Below, in pieces: positions 52,112 to 61,145 of a DNA stretch of 64,000 nucleotides; position 1 is the first letter of the stretch, and every line of letters begins with the position of its first letter. Under the pieces are notes generated by a model. That model was not told the origin of the DNA, made no database searches, and saw only the letters and a program-made list of their open reading frames with translations. The position numbers and the translations under genes are program-made. Origin of the DNA: Saprospiraceae bacterium (lineage in GTDB: Bacteria; Bacteroidota; Bacteroidia; Chitinophagales; Saprospiraceae). The DNA is taken from contig JADKBS010000012.1 in NCBI GenBank assembly GCA_016714985.1, forward strand, positions 62,001-126,000. Direction: 5' to 3'.

Positions 52112-53509
52112 TCAACTATCCATCCTCACTAGCTTTGGCAAAAACGTCCCCAGCACCTCCACCAAATCCTTTTGGTAATCCATCACTTTGTGGATATCCT
52201 TGTAGGCCATGGGTGCTTCGTCCAAGCCACCGCCAATCAGTTCTACTCCATGCGCCTTGAGCACTTTTTTCAGTTCGTGCTGGGTAATGGAGTTGATGGC
52301 CTTGGTGCGGGAAAGGAGCCGCCCTGCCCCGTGCGAGGCCGAGTTGATGGAGGTCGCATTGCCCTTGCCCCGTACGATGAAGCCAGGGTGAACCATCGAG
52401 CCGGGAATGATGCCGAGCACGCCCTTGCCAGCCGGGGTCGCCCCCTTTCTGTGAACGATGACCTCCCGGCCATCCGCCAGCGATTCTTTCCACGCGAAGT
52501 TGTGGTGGTTTTCGACCATGGCCAGCGGTTGCTCGCCTAGCGCCTTGGCCATGCGGGCGTGGATGTGGTGGTGGCAGGCAGAGGCGTAGTCGCCCGCAAG
52601 CGTCATTGCCAGCCAGTATTCTTGTCCGGCCTCGGTGTCCAATCCCAGCCAAGAAAGGTGCTTGGCTTCCTTTGGCAGCGGCGTGGTCTGCATGGCAAGG
52701 TCGGTGTAGTGCTTCGCAATGGTCGCCCCAAGCCCCCTCGAACCGGAGTGCGACAGCACGGCGAGGTAGCTGCCCGGTGCGGCCAGGCCGTTGTTTTCAT
52801 CCCTTAGCTCCACGATGCCGAACTCCACGAAATGGTTGCCTGACCCCGACGACCCGATTTGCCGGAAAGCCTTGTCTTTCAAGGGTTTAAGGATGGGCAG
52901 CTCTTTGAACTCAGGCCGCTCGAAAATGGCGTCGTCCATCGGTTTTTTCAGTTCTTGGTAACCGAAGGCCGTGTTTTCCTGCAAAATCAGGTTCAGTTTC
53001 GAGCGGTTTTTTTCCAAAAAATCGGGCCGAAGGTCGTAAAACGTAAGGCACATTCGGCAGCCGATATCCACCCCGACGCCGTAGGGAATCACGGCATTGT
53101 CCGTCGCCAGTACCCCGCCGATGGGCAGGCCATAGCCTTGGTGCGCATCAGGCATGAGGGCAGCTTCCACGGCAATTGGGAGGCGCACGGCCACGTCCAT
53201 TTGCTCGATAGCCCCTTTTTCGATGGCTTCCAAACCATACGCTTTGTAGGTTTTGCCAGCGGCGTTGAGTGGTATTTCTTTTGGTTGCTCCGCAATGGCT
53301 GGCACCAGTTCTCCCACGATTCTGCCGAGGATTTCATCGTCGGTATAGTTTTCCGGGTTTTCGAGGACGTGTAGCAGCATGTCGAGCACTTTCTGCTTTT
53401 TCTCCTTTTTGAAATGCTGGTGTACCACGTTGATGGCCATGCCGATGGCCCGCCCTTCTGGGTAGCCGAGCTTGATGAGTTCTTTTCCTGAAATTTTGAT
53501 TTTTGCCAT
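52112..53509 (-). CDS. rtcB: RNA-splicing ligase RtcB
   Basis: From ATG 53509 the product has 465 residues. It shows RtcB motifs: PDAHQGYGLPIGGVLA, PYGVGVDIGCRMC with the metal-binding cysteine, SSGSGNHFVE, LSHSGSRGLG, NHHNFAW, HRKGATPAGKG, IPGSM and SHGAGRLLSR with the guanylated histidine region. RtcB joins RNA ends with 2',3'-cyclic phosphate or 3'-phosphate to 5'-OH ends using GTP, in RNA repair. No archease gene is seen nearby. The frame continues upstream into repeat DNA and is not used. Confidence 0.95.
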   Translation of the reverse strand: MAKIKISGKELIKLGYPEGRAIGMAINVVHQHFKKEKKQKVLDMLLHVLENPENYTDDEILGRIVGELVPAIAEQPKEIPLNAAGKTYKAYGLEAIEKGAIEQMDVAVRLPIAVEAALMPDAHQGYGLPIGGVLATDNAVIPYGVGVDIGCRMCLTFYDLRPDFLEKNRSKLNLILQENTAFGYQELKKPMDDAIFERPEFKELPILKPLKDKAFRQIGSSGSGNHFVEFGIVELRDENNGLAAPGSYLAVLSHSGSRGLGATIAKHYTDLAMQTTPLPKEAKHLSWLGLDTEAGQEYWLAMTLAGDYASACHHHIHARMAKALGEQPLAMVENHHNFAWKESLADGREVIVHRKGATPAGKGVLGIIPGSMVHPGFIVRGKGNATSINSASHGAGRLLSRTKAINSITQHELKKVLKAHGVELIGGGLDEAPMAYKDIHKVMDYQKDLVEVLGTFLPKLVRMDS

Positions 53510-53627
53510 AAAATGAAATCTTGCCGCACAAAATGCGGATAATGTGCGACCAAACCAACTGCCCCGAATTTTAGTTCGGCTGAACCGATTTTGTCGGCTG
53601 TTGTTTTGAGTGCTAGTTTTACAAAGA

Positions 53628-53722
53628 CAAGGTTGATAAGGGTTGATAAGGTTGATAAGGGTTGATATTCCACTGCCCCCATCAACCTTCATCAACCCAT
53701 ATCAACCCTTATCAACCACACC
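53628..53722. repeat. Short array of GGTTGATAAG / CTTATCAACC units in both orientations
   Basis: Units point one way before 53668 and the other way after, giving an imperfect hairpin in the divergent gap between rtcB and ubiD. The unit is that of the array at 7621-7790. It ends at the ubiD ATG. Confidence 0.85.
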
Positions 53723-55540
53723 ATGTCCTACCGAAGTTTACGTGACTGCGTCAACGACCTTGAAAAGCACGGCCAATTGCTGCGCATCAAGTTCGAAACC
53801 GACCCCAACCTCGAAATGGCCGAAATCCACCGTAGGGTCTATGATGCCAAAGGCCCGGCCATCCTGTTCGAAAAAGTGAAGGGCAGCCCTTTCCAGGCTG
53901 TTTCCAATTTATACGGCACGACGGAGCGCACAGCCTTTATTTTCAGGGATACCCTCGAAAAGGTGCGGCGGGTCATGGAACTGAAAGCCGACCCCATGCG
54001 GGCGCTGAAAAACCCGATGCGCTACCTTGGTGCCCCGTTCACGGCTTTGACCGCACTGCCAAAAAAATCGTGGTCGGCCCCAGTCATGTACGGCAAGACG
54101 ACCATTGACCAATTGCCACAAATCAAGTCGTGGCCGATGGACGGTGGGGCGTTCGTCACCCTGCCGCAAGTGCTCACTTTGCCACCCAACGACAAAAATG
54201 CGATGCACACCAACTTGGGCATGTACCGCATACAACTCTCTGGGAATGAGTATGTTACGAACAAGGAAATCGGCTTGCACTACCAATTGCACCGGGGAAT
54301 CGGCATTCACCACACGCAATATAACCAAAGCGATGAGCCGTTCCGTTGCGCCATTTTCATAGGTGGGCCGCCGAGCCATGCCTTTTCGGCCATCATGCCC
54401 ATGCCAGAGGGGCTTAGCGAACTGACCTTTGCCGGCCTGCTCGGTGGGCGGCGGTTCAGGTATAAATGGGAAGGTGGACATTTCCTTTCTGCCGATTCCG
54501 ATTTTGTCATAACGGGCACCATCCGCAAGAACTTCAAAAAGCCAGAGGGACCATTTGGTGACCACCTCGGCTACTACTCGCTCACCCACGATTTCCCTGT
54601 CATGGATGTCGAAAACGTCTATCACCGCAAGGACGCCATCTGGCATTTCACCGTGGTGGGCAGGCCGCCGCAAGAGGACTCGTCCTTTGGTTGGCTCATC
54701 CATGAAATAGTAGAGCCGCTGACCACGGGCGAGTTTCCCGGTATCCGGCAGGTACATGCGGTGGATGCGTCGGGCGTTCACCCATTGCTGCTGGCCATCG
54801 GCAGCGAGCGTTACATGCCTTTCAGGGAGCCAAAGCCGGAGGAGATTCTGACGCAAGCCAACCACCTGCTCGGCAAAGGGCAGACGACCCTCGCCAAATT
54901 CCTCATCATCGCCAACGGCGACGATGACCCCAAGCTCGACTCCCACGACATTCCGCAGTTTTTCAGGCATGTGCTGGAGCGCATTGACCTGACCCGTGAC
55001 CTCCACTTCCAGACCCGCACCACGATTGACACGCTCGATTATTCAGGCTCTGGATGGAACGAAGGTAGCAAGGTGGTCATCGCCAGTTGCGGTGCAAAAA
55101 GAAGGGAACTGAAAACAGAATTACCACTAGATTTCACTTTACCAAATGGATTTTCAAACCCGGTTTTTGCCCTGCCTGGCGTTTTGGCCGTAAAAGCCCC
55201 CAAGTTTGAGGCTGAAACAGGAGCGGCTGATTGTCAACGCTTTACGATGGAAATGGAGCGATATGCGGCCTATTTCGAGCAGCACGTCCCGCTCGTGGTT
55301 TTGGTGGACGATTCAGCTTTCACCGCTGCTACACTGAACAATTTCCTGTGGGTTAGCTTCACGAGGGTGAACCCTTCGCACGACATACACGGCATCCAGT
55401 CTTTCATCGAAAACAAACATTGGGGCTGCCGTGGCGGCCTCGTTTTTGATGCAAGGAAGAAGCCGCACCATGCGCCTGAACTGGTGACGGACGAGGCCGT
55501 GAGCCGGCGGGTGGATAAGCTGATGGAGGGAATATGGTAG
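53723..55540 (+). CDS. UbiD family decarboxylase (menaquinone biosynthesis type)
   Basis: The 605-residue protein is a full-length UbiD enzyme: SYRSLRDCVNDLEKHGQLLRI at the N-terminus, the prenyl-FMN/metal region with YRIQLSGNEYVTNKEIGLHYQLHRG written in the middle, and the E-R-E-type segment KPEGPFGDHLGYYS. The length and the C-terminal NPSHDIHGIQ match the group annotated as menaquinone biosynthesis decarboxylase in Bacteroidota, rather than UbiD proper. These enzymes need prenylated FMN made by a UbiX protein, which is not in the window. The leader is formed by the ATCAACC repeats. Confidence 0.9.
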   Translation: MSYRSLRDCVNDLEKHGQLLRIKFETDPNLEMAEIHRRVYDAKGPAILFEKVKGSPFQAVSNLYGTTERTAFIFRDTLEKVRRVMELKADPMRALKNPMRYLGAPFTALTALPKKSWSAPVMYGKTTIDQLPQIKSWPMDGGAFVTLPQVLTLPPNDKNAMHTNLGMYRIQLSGNEYVTNKEIGLHYQLHRGIGIHHTQYNQSDEPFRCAIFIGGPPSHAFSAIMPMPEGLSELTFAGLLGGRRFRYKWEGGHFLSADSDFVITGTIRKNFKKPEGPFGDHLGYYSLTHDFPVMDVENVYHRKDAIWHFTVVGRPPQEDSSFGWLIHEIVEPLTTGEFPGIRQVHAVDASGVHPLLLAIGSERYMPFREPKPEEILTQANHLLGKGQTTLAKFLIIANGDDDPKLDSHDIPQFFRHVLERIDLTRDLHFQTRTTIDTLDYSGSGWNEGSKVVIASCGAKRRELKTELPLDFTLPNGFSNPVFALPGVLAVKAPKFEAETGAADCQRFTMEMERYAAYFEQHVPLVVLVDDSAFTAATLNNFLWVSFTRVNPSHDIHGIQSFIENKHWGCRGGLVFDARKKPHHAPELVTDEAVSRRVDKLMEGIW

Positions 55541-55565
55541 GAATGGCCTTTAGGCCATTCCTACC
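55536..55565. terminator. Bidirectional hairpin between ubiD and the M43-like protease gene
   Basis: GGTAGGAATGGCC pairs with GGCCATTCCTACC around TTTA. It overlaps the ubiD stop and ends three bases before the convergent protease stop. The core ATGGCCTTTAGGCCAT also occurs in the hairpin at 28578-28656. Confidence 0.7.
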
Positions 55566-55568
55566 GGG

Positions 55569-56756
55569 TTACTTGACGATTCGAGTGCTGAGCAACCTGC
55601 CATTTTGCGAAGCAACCAATGTATAAATGCCGCTTGTTTTTGCCTGGAAGCTGAGCGTAAATAATTGATTAGCAGGGAATTGGCCAAGTTGCTCGACTTG
55701 GCCAATTGCATTTATGAGCACCAACTCCCATTGCGCAGTACGGGAAGCATTGACCTTGAATCTCAGTTCATTGCCAACTGGATTGCCAAAAACCTCCAAG
55801 CTGTTTTGCTCCGCAATTTCATGTGTAGGCACCGTCTCGCAGCCATCAGAATTGAGCAGGCCGGGCCGGAAACTGTTCATGGCCGCCAACATCCGCTCCT
55901 TTTGCCCTTTGCTAAACATGGCCATGCAGGCGTCGTCCGTGTAGTTCATGAAATTCATCCACATATCGGGCTGGGTGCAGGAGAAGGCATTTCCCGTTGG
56001 GCATTGGTTGATATAGGTCTCGCAGGAATTCGGGGTGTCAGAGACGCCGTCGTCTTCGTTGCAGCAACTGTTGATGTTTGGGCCCCAAAGGTGCTCCAAG
56101 TTGAAATAATGTCCGATTTCATGGGTGCAGGTGCGGCCCAAGTGGTAGGGTGGGGCAGTGGCAGTACCGGTGGTGCCAAACTGTTTGTAGTTGACTTCTA
56201 CGCCCTGCTCGTCGGTGGGGCCTTCACCAGGGAAGGAGGCCGTGCCGCCAATATTCCCTGAGAATTTGGTGACCCAGATGTTCAAGTACTTGTCGGGGTT
56301 CCAGGCATCATGGCCGCCTTGTTCGGTGTAGTGTAGGGCTGTGGTGCCACCCATGCCGAGGCTGTTGCTTGTTTGGGTCCGGGTTATGCCGTTGGTGGTG
56401 TTGCCTTCGGGGTCCTTGCTGGCAAGACAGAATTCAAAATCCACGTCTGCAATGGCTCCCTGAAAAATGAGTGGGACGTTGCCAATCTGTTCATTTTCAG
56501 CGTTGAAGTCTAGGTTCAGCACCTCGATTTGCGTCCTGATTTGCTCATCAGAAATATTCTCCTCGCTACTGTTCCAAACCACATGTACCACCACCGGGAT
56601 GACGACCATCGCCCGGTCTGTGATGATGCCTTTGGGCTGATAGGTATTTGCACTGGCATTTTGCTTTTGCACCATGCACCTTCCTGTATGCTGCGCAAAG
56701 GCGTTTGCGAAGCTTAGACCTAAAACGATTGTGAAGCAGGAAAGGCTTTTTTTCAT
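55569..56756 (-). CDS. Secreted M43-like metalloprotease with T9SS sorting domain
   Basis: From ATG 56756 (signal peptide MKKSLSCFTIVLGLSFANAFA) the product has 395 residues. VIPVVVHVVWNSSEENISDEQIRTQIEVLN is the typical start of pappalysin-like domains; the zinc motif is CTHEIGHYFNLEHLWG (HEXXHxxxxxH) and a Met-turn candidate is MNFMNYTDDACMAMFS. The C-terminal 80 residues are a T9SS sorting domain (NSLEVFGNPVGNELRFKVN to GRLLSTRIVK). It is a secreted endopeptidase; targets are unknown. Confidence 0.92.
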   Translation of the reverse strand: MKKSLSCFTIVLGLSFANAFAQHTGRCMVQKQNASANTYQPKGIITDRAMVVIPVVVHVVWNSSEENISDEQIRTQIEVLNLDFNAENEQIGNVPLIFQGAIADVDFEFCLASKDPEGNTTNGITRTQTSNSLGMGGTTALHYTEQGGHDAWNPDKYLNIWVTKFSGNIGGTASFPGEGPTDEQGVEVNYKQFGTTGTATAPPYHLGRTCTHEIGHYFNLEHLWGPNINSCCNEDDGVSDTPNSCETYINQCPTGNAFSCTQPDMWMNFMNYTDDACMAMFSKGQKERMLAAMNSFRPGLLNSDGCETVPTHEIAEQNSLEVFGNPVGNELRFKVNASRTAQWELVLINAIGQVEQLGQFPANQLFTLSFQAKTSGIYTLVASQNGRLLSTRIVK

Positions 56757-56857
56757 GAATAGCAGTTTTGGGGAAATTGAAAGTGTCGGCACAAACAGCT
56801 GATGCACCGACACTTTTCTTATCCTATAAAACAATTTTACGAGAAATTGTTTGGTGG

Positions 56858-57961
56858 CTATTCCGGTACGAGTATCACATCCTCGGCATTGCCATTGCCG
56901 TCCCTACCTCGGAACTCCCGCCTTGGCATCCTTGAAACGACAAAGTCCACCCGGTCGCCGGCACGTAGCTTGTTGAACTCGGTACCACCGGTCACATCGT
57001 CCATACCAAAATAGAAATCGCCGATGGGGGTGCCAATGAAACCGCAGAATTCCATCAACCGCTTGACAGTGCCGGTGTAGGCATCGCCTGTCCGAAGCCC
57101 ATTCTGCTCCGTTGGGATGGAATGCTCTTGATCTTTTGTACGGCTGTATTCATTGGTATAGGTGGAACCTTCCTCCGCATTGAAACGATCGTCTTCTTCC
57201 AAGTCTTCGTAATCAGTTCCTTTTTGCACCCACATTTTCTCCCGGCAGTCCTTGCAGTAAAATGCCCGATTTTTGCGCACGAACTCATCCGTCTGGATTG
57301 GGTTCGGCCCTGTGTGGAAAGGCGCCTTGCACATCACTTCTCGTACCTCTGGGTTCATACGGATTTCTTCCATGAGGTCGTTGAGCCAGATCACGTCAAA
57401 ATCACGCACCCCCTTCAGGTTTTTTCCTTCTGAAAGCTCGAAGGAGCATGCACCATGAATGCTGGCAATGGCAGTGCGTTTGCCGAGCAGCCTCACTTTT
57501 TGCAGCACGGGCACATAGTCACGGTCGCCACCGATGACGATGGCGATGTCGTAGGCCAGGGGCAATGCCGCAAAATAGAGCATGGATGACGCAAGTGCAA
57601 TGTCAACGCATTTCTCTTCCGGTGCAAAATCGTCGTCGGGATGTCGGTCTTTCCGCTTGAGGCGCCTGCCTCTGTAGTCAACGAGGTAAACCTCCACCTC
57701 GTAGTTGTACTCCTCTCGGAGCACGTCGTAGAAAATCCTTCGGCGCTTGACCATGTCCTTGTCGGCGTCGAGGTAGTTGGTAGCGTTGGATCCGAAAAGG
57801 AAAATACGGACGATGTCAACGTTCTTGTCGCCCAATTTCTTTGCAATCTGGTTTCCAACAATGTGTGGGAGTTTGCCATAATCAACTTGGAAATCCTCCC
57901 CAAGGGCACGTAGATTGCTATAAAGCCACGTGCCGTCAATAAACACCATTACTTTTGCCAT
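56858..57961 (-). CDS. NYN domain protein with C-terminal cold-shock-like domain
   Basis: The 367-residue protein begins with a NYN (PIN-like) RNase domain: VMVFIDGTWLYSNLRA with Asp9, KCVDIALASSMLYFAA and IAIVIGGDRDYVPVLQKV supply the acidic site. A middle part has CKDCREKMWV. The last 75 residues (TGTVKRLMEFCGFIGTPIGDFYFGMDDV, then LRAGDRVDFVVSRM) look like a cold-shock or OB-fold RNA-binding domain. The combination suggests an RNA-binding nuclease. No partner gene is evident. Confidence 0.83.
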   Translation of the reverse strand: MAKVMVFIDGTWLYSNLRALGEDFQVDYGKLPHIVGNQIAKKLGDKNVDIVRIFLFGSNATNYLDADKDMVKRRRIFYDVLREEYNYEVEVYLVDYRGRRLKRKDRHPDDDFAPEEKCVDIALASSMLYFAALPLAYDIAIVIGGDRDYVPVLQKVRLLGKRTAIASIHGACSFELSEGKNLKGVRDFDVIWLNDLMEEIRMNPEVREVMCKAPFHTGPNPIQTDEFVRKNRAFYCKDCREKMWVQKGTDYEDLEEDDRFNAEEGSTYTNEYSRTKDQEHSIPTEQNGLRTGDAYTGTVKRLMEFCGFIGTPIGDFYFGMDDVTGGTEFNKLRAGDRVDFVVSRMPRREFRGRDGNGNAEDVILVPE

Positions 57962-58197
57962 ACTTGTTTGTTTTTAAGGCTGGATTCTATATAAAAATCT
58001 GAAAATCAATGTTTTATCTTGCGATGCCAGCCTTTGGTAATCAACAATTTTATACTCAAAATTGACAGGTAACTGTCGTAAATCTTTTGTTCAATATTTT
58101 AGCAATACAGGGTCGAAACTGTTGAAGCACTGTTATTGTTCAAAATCTCAATAACGTCGGACTTCTTTTGTCAACCTATTCTCCAACCACCATGAAG

Positions 58198-61085
58198 TCA
58201 TTCGATGGTGAAATAAGCAGTGACTTTCTGGCCATTAATTTCGTACACAACGCTGTAAGTGCCTTTCAGCAAGTAATGTTTTCCGTTCTTGGATTTTTTG
58301 ACTTCCAACATTTTTTCCTCCTTTTTCTTTTTTTCGTTTAGTTGCTTCGCAAATACAGGAACCATGTTGTCCAAGATTTCCCCATGATATTCAGGGAAAT
58401 GTAGGCCTGCGGCAATCGTTTGCTCCCAACTGTTTAGCTTTAGATCCCCAGCCATTACCGAAATTCTGAGTTTGCCAGCCGTTTTTGAAAAAACGCTTAG
58501 GGCAAATTCTGGTTGAGGGACTTCTTTGCTCCAAGTGCTCCAAGCATTACCCCAATTCTCACGATGCTTTATTTTCGGAATTTCGAAGGCATAAAGTTGC
58601 TGCTGCAAAATGCTGTCCCTCAATTGCTGAACGTGCTTCACATCAGCCAGGAAAAGTGACCTGCCATGAGTTCCAACAATCAGCTCATTTTTTAGGGGAT
58701 GAACGACCAAATCATGTACTGGAACAGCTGGGAGGAGCTTGTTCATCAACATAAAACGTTGGCCCCTGTCAAGTGAAATATAAAGTGCATGATCTGTTCC
58801 TATATAAAGCAAATCGGGATTTCTGGGGTCTTCTTTCAGCACATTGACTGGTTCGAGGGGGAGTTCGTTGGTTCCTAAACGCTGCCAAGTAACGCCGAAA
58901 TTCTCGGACAAAAAAACAAATGCCTCAAAATTGTCGTCCCGATAGCCGTTGAGCGTTACATAGACCCTCCCTATTTCATGCGAAGAGGCTTGAACCCTGC
59001 TTACCCAATAGCCTGTAGGTAGTCCTTCCGAGATGTTTTTCCAAGTAATTCCGCCGTCTAGTGTAACGTGGAGAAGCCCGTCATCGGTGCCACAGTAAAT
59101 TAGGCCGAACCGTTTTGGGCTTTCGTGGATGGTGGTCAAGGTGCCAAAGGGCACGTCGCCTTTTTGCCCACCCTTGGTGAGGTCTTCCGAAATTGCTTCC
59201 CAGTCCTTGCCTTGGTTGAACGATCGGAAGAGTTTATTGGCTCCGATGTAGAGTATATCTTGTTGGTGAATAGAAAGGTGGATAGGCGTCTGCCAGTTCC
59301 ATCGCAAGGGGCGTTCGCCAAGTTGATGCTGCGGCGTTATCCGCTCCGATTCCCCCGAACTGCGCTTGATGCGGTAGTAATTGCCAAATTGGTAGCCCGT
59401 ATAGACCGTCTCATTGTCCCGGCTGTCAACGGCGACCTGCATGCCATCCCCGCCCAGCAGTGTTTTGTAAGGGTATTGGCCGCTGTCGTGCCAATTGACG
59501 CTTGCCTTGTAATTGTGCGGCCCTGTCCAGACGCCGTTGTCCTGCAAGCCGCCATACACATTGTAATCGTCGGCCATGTCCACTGCCACGGCGTAAAACT
59601 GCCCGACTGGCGGGGTGTTGCACTTGACCCAATTGTCGCCGTTATCAAAGCTTATATTGATGCCGCCATCGTTACCGAGCACAAGGTGGCCTAGCCTTGC
59701 AGGATTCATCCAAAGGGCATGGTGGTCGCCATGAACATTATCGCCGTTGATGGACTCCCACGTTTTACCGCCATCGCTGCTGCGCAAAATGGGCACCCCG
59801 AAAATATAGAGCTGGTTGGCATCATGCGGAGCAACCCTAATTTGCCCAAAATAATAGCCGTAGCTGTAGAATAGGTCGTCGAGATAACCATCATGGGTCT
59901 TCTTCCAAGTTTTCCCTCCGTCTGTGCTTGCATAGACTTCTGCCCCAACCACTGGCGTATCGAAGAGGTTGGTGTTGGCATCTTCGGTGTATTCGACCAA
60001 GGCGAGGGGGGTGATTTCCCCGATTTTACCATTTCAAAAACCTTGTCAACACTGTATTTCTCTGAAAAATCATTGTCTTTTAAGTAGGTTTTGACCTTAT
60101 ATTTGTCCAATTTCAAGAAGGCCTCTTTCGTCATGGTTCGCAACTCATCCTTGGCTAAGCCTGCTGCTTCTTTGGCAACTTCTTTAGGTCTTCGGTTTTG
60201 ATTGTCAATAATGGCAAAGAGAATGGAGTTTCCGTCTTTTTGCCCTAATGCAAGGCCAATTCTGCCTGCTCCTTCGCCATCCACAAAGCCACTGCCTGAC
60301 GCCGTGACCTTGGCCCAAGTCTCGCCTCCATCTGTGCTCTTATGGATGCCGGAACCAGTTCCACTTTCCACGAAATTCCAAGCCCTGCGTTCCCGGTGCC
60401 AAGTGGCTGCATAGAGCGTGTTCGGGTCGTTGGGGTCAAGGGCGAGGTCAACTGCCCCGCTGTTTTCATTGATGAAAAGCACCCTGCGCCAAGTATTGCC
60501 GCCATCGGTGGTTTTATAGACGCCCCGCTCTTCGTTGGTAGAGTACAAATGGCCTAGCACGGCCACCCAAAGGGTGTTCGGGTCGGTTGGGTGCAGCACA
60601 ATCCTTCCGATATGGTGGCTTTCCGGTAGCCCTTTGTGTTGCCAGGTTTTGCCACCGTCCTCGCTGCGGTACATACCCACCCCAGCGTAGCTACTGCGGC
60701 TGGAGTTCACTTCGCCTGTGCCAACCCAAATAACGTTTCGTGGCCAATCCACGGCGATGTCGCCAATGGTCACCACGGCCTCATTGTCGAAGATGGGGGT
60801 GAAGGACTGACCGTTGTTCTCCGTTTTCCAAAGGCCACCCGATGCGTATGCAACGTAGAAATGGGTAGGGTCTTTTTCCCAAACATCCAAATCGGCTACC
60901 CGCCCACTTTGCACGGCAGGGCCAATAGATTTGAAAGGGACGTTGGTTACAAGGGAGTTCGCCTGAAGTGCCCTTCTTTTTTCGAAGCTGGCAAGGCGTT
61001 CAGTCGCAAGTGTTGGTGATATTTGTGCGACTAAGTAAATAGAAGACAAAACAATAAACAGGGAAGGCAGTAAATATTTGTTCAT
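58198..61085 (-). pseudogene. Secreted BNR/VPS10-like repeat protein, one frameshift in a C run
   Basis: From ATG 61085 there is a signal peptide (MNKYLLPSLFIVLSSIYLVA) and BNR motifs (RSEDGGKTW, KTTDGGNTW, KSTDGGETW). After EMVKSGK near 60012 the frame ends wrongly in an extra tail; the other frame continues LALVEYTEDANTNLFDTPVV, ASTDGGKTW, RSSDGGKTW, SFNQGKDW to TGA 58198. The plus strand has six G at 60006-60011; seven would give one chain of about 963 residues. It resembles the gene at 16304-19536 in family and in the C-terminal non-propeller part. No sorting domain of type A is seen; the end (GTYSVVYEINGQKVTAYFTIE) may be another export tail. Confidence 0.85.
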
Positions 61086-61145
61086 AGTAAGTCGTTGGGA
61101 ATCATTAGGTGAACCCGTATCATTCATCAAACAGCGCAAATATGG

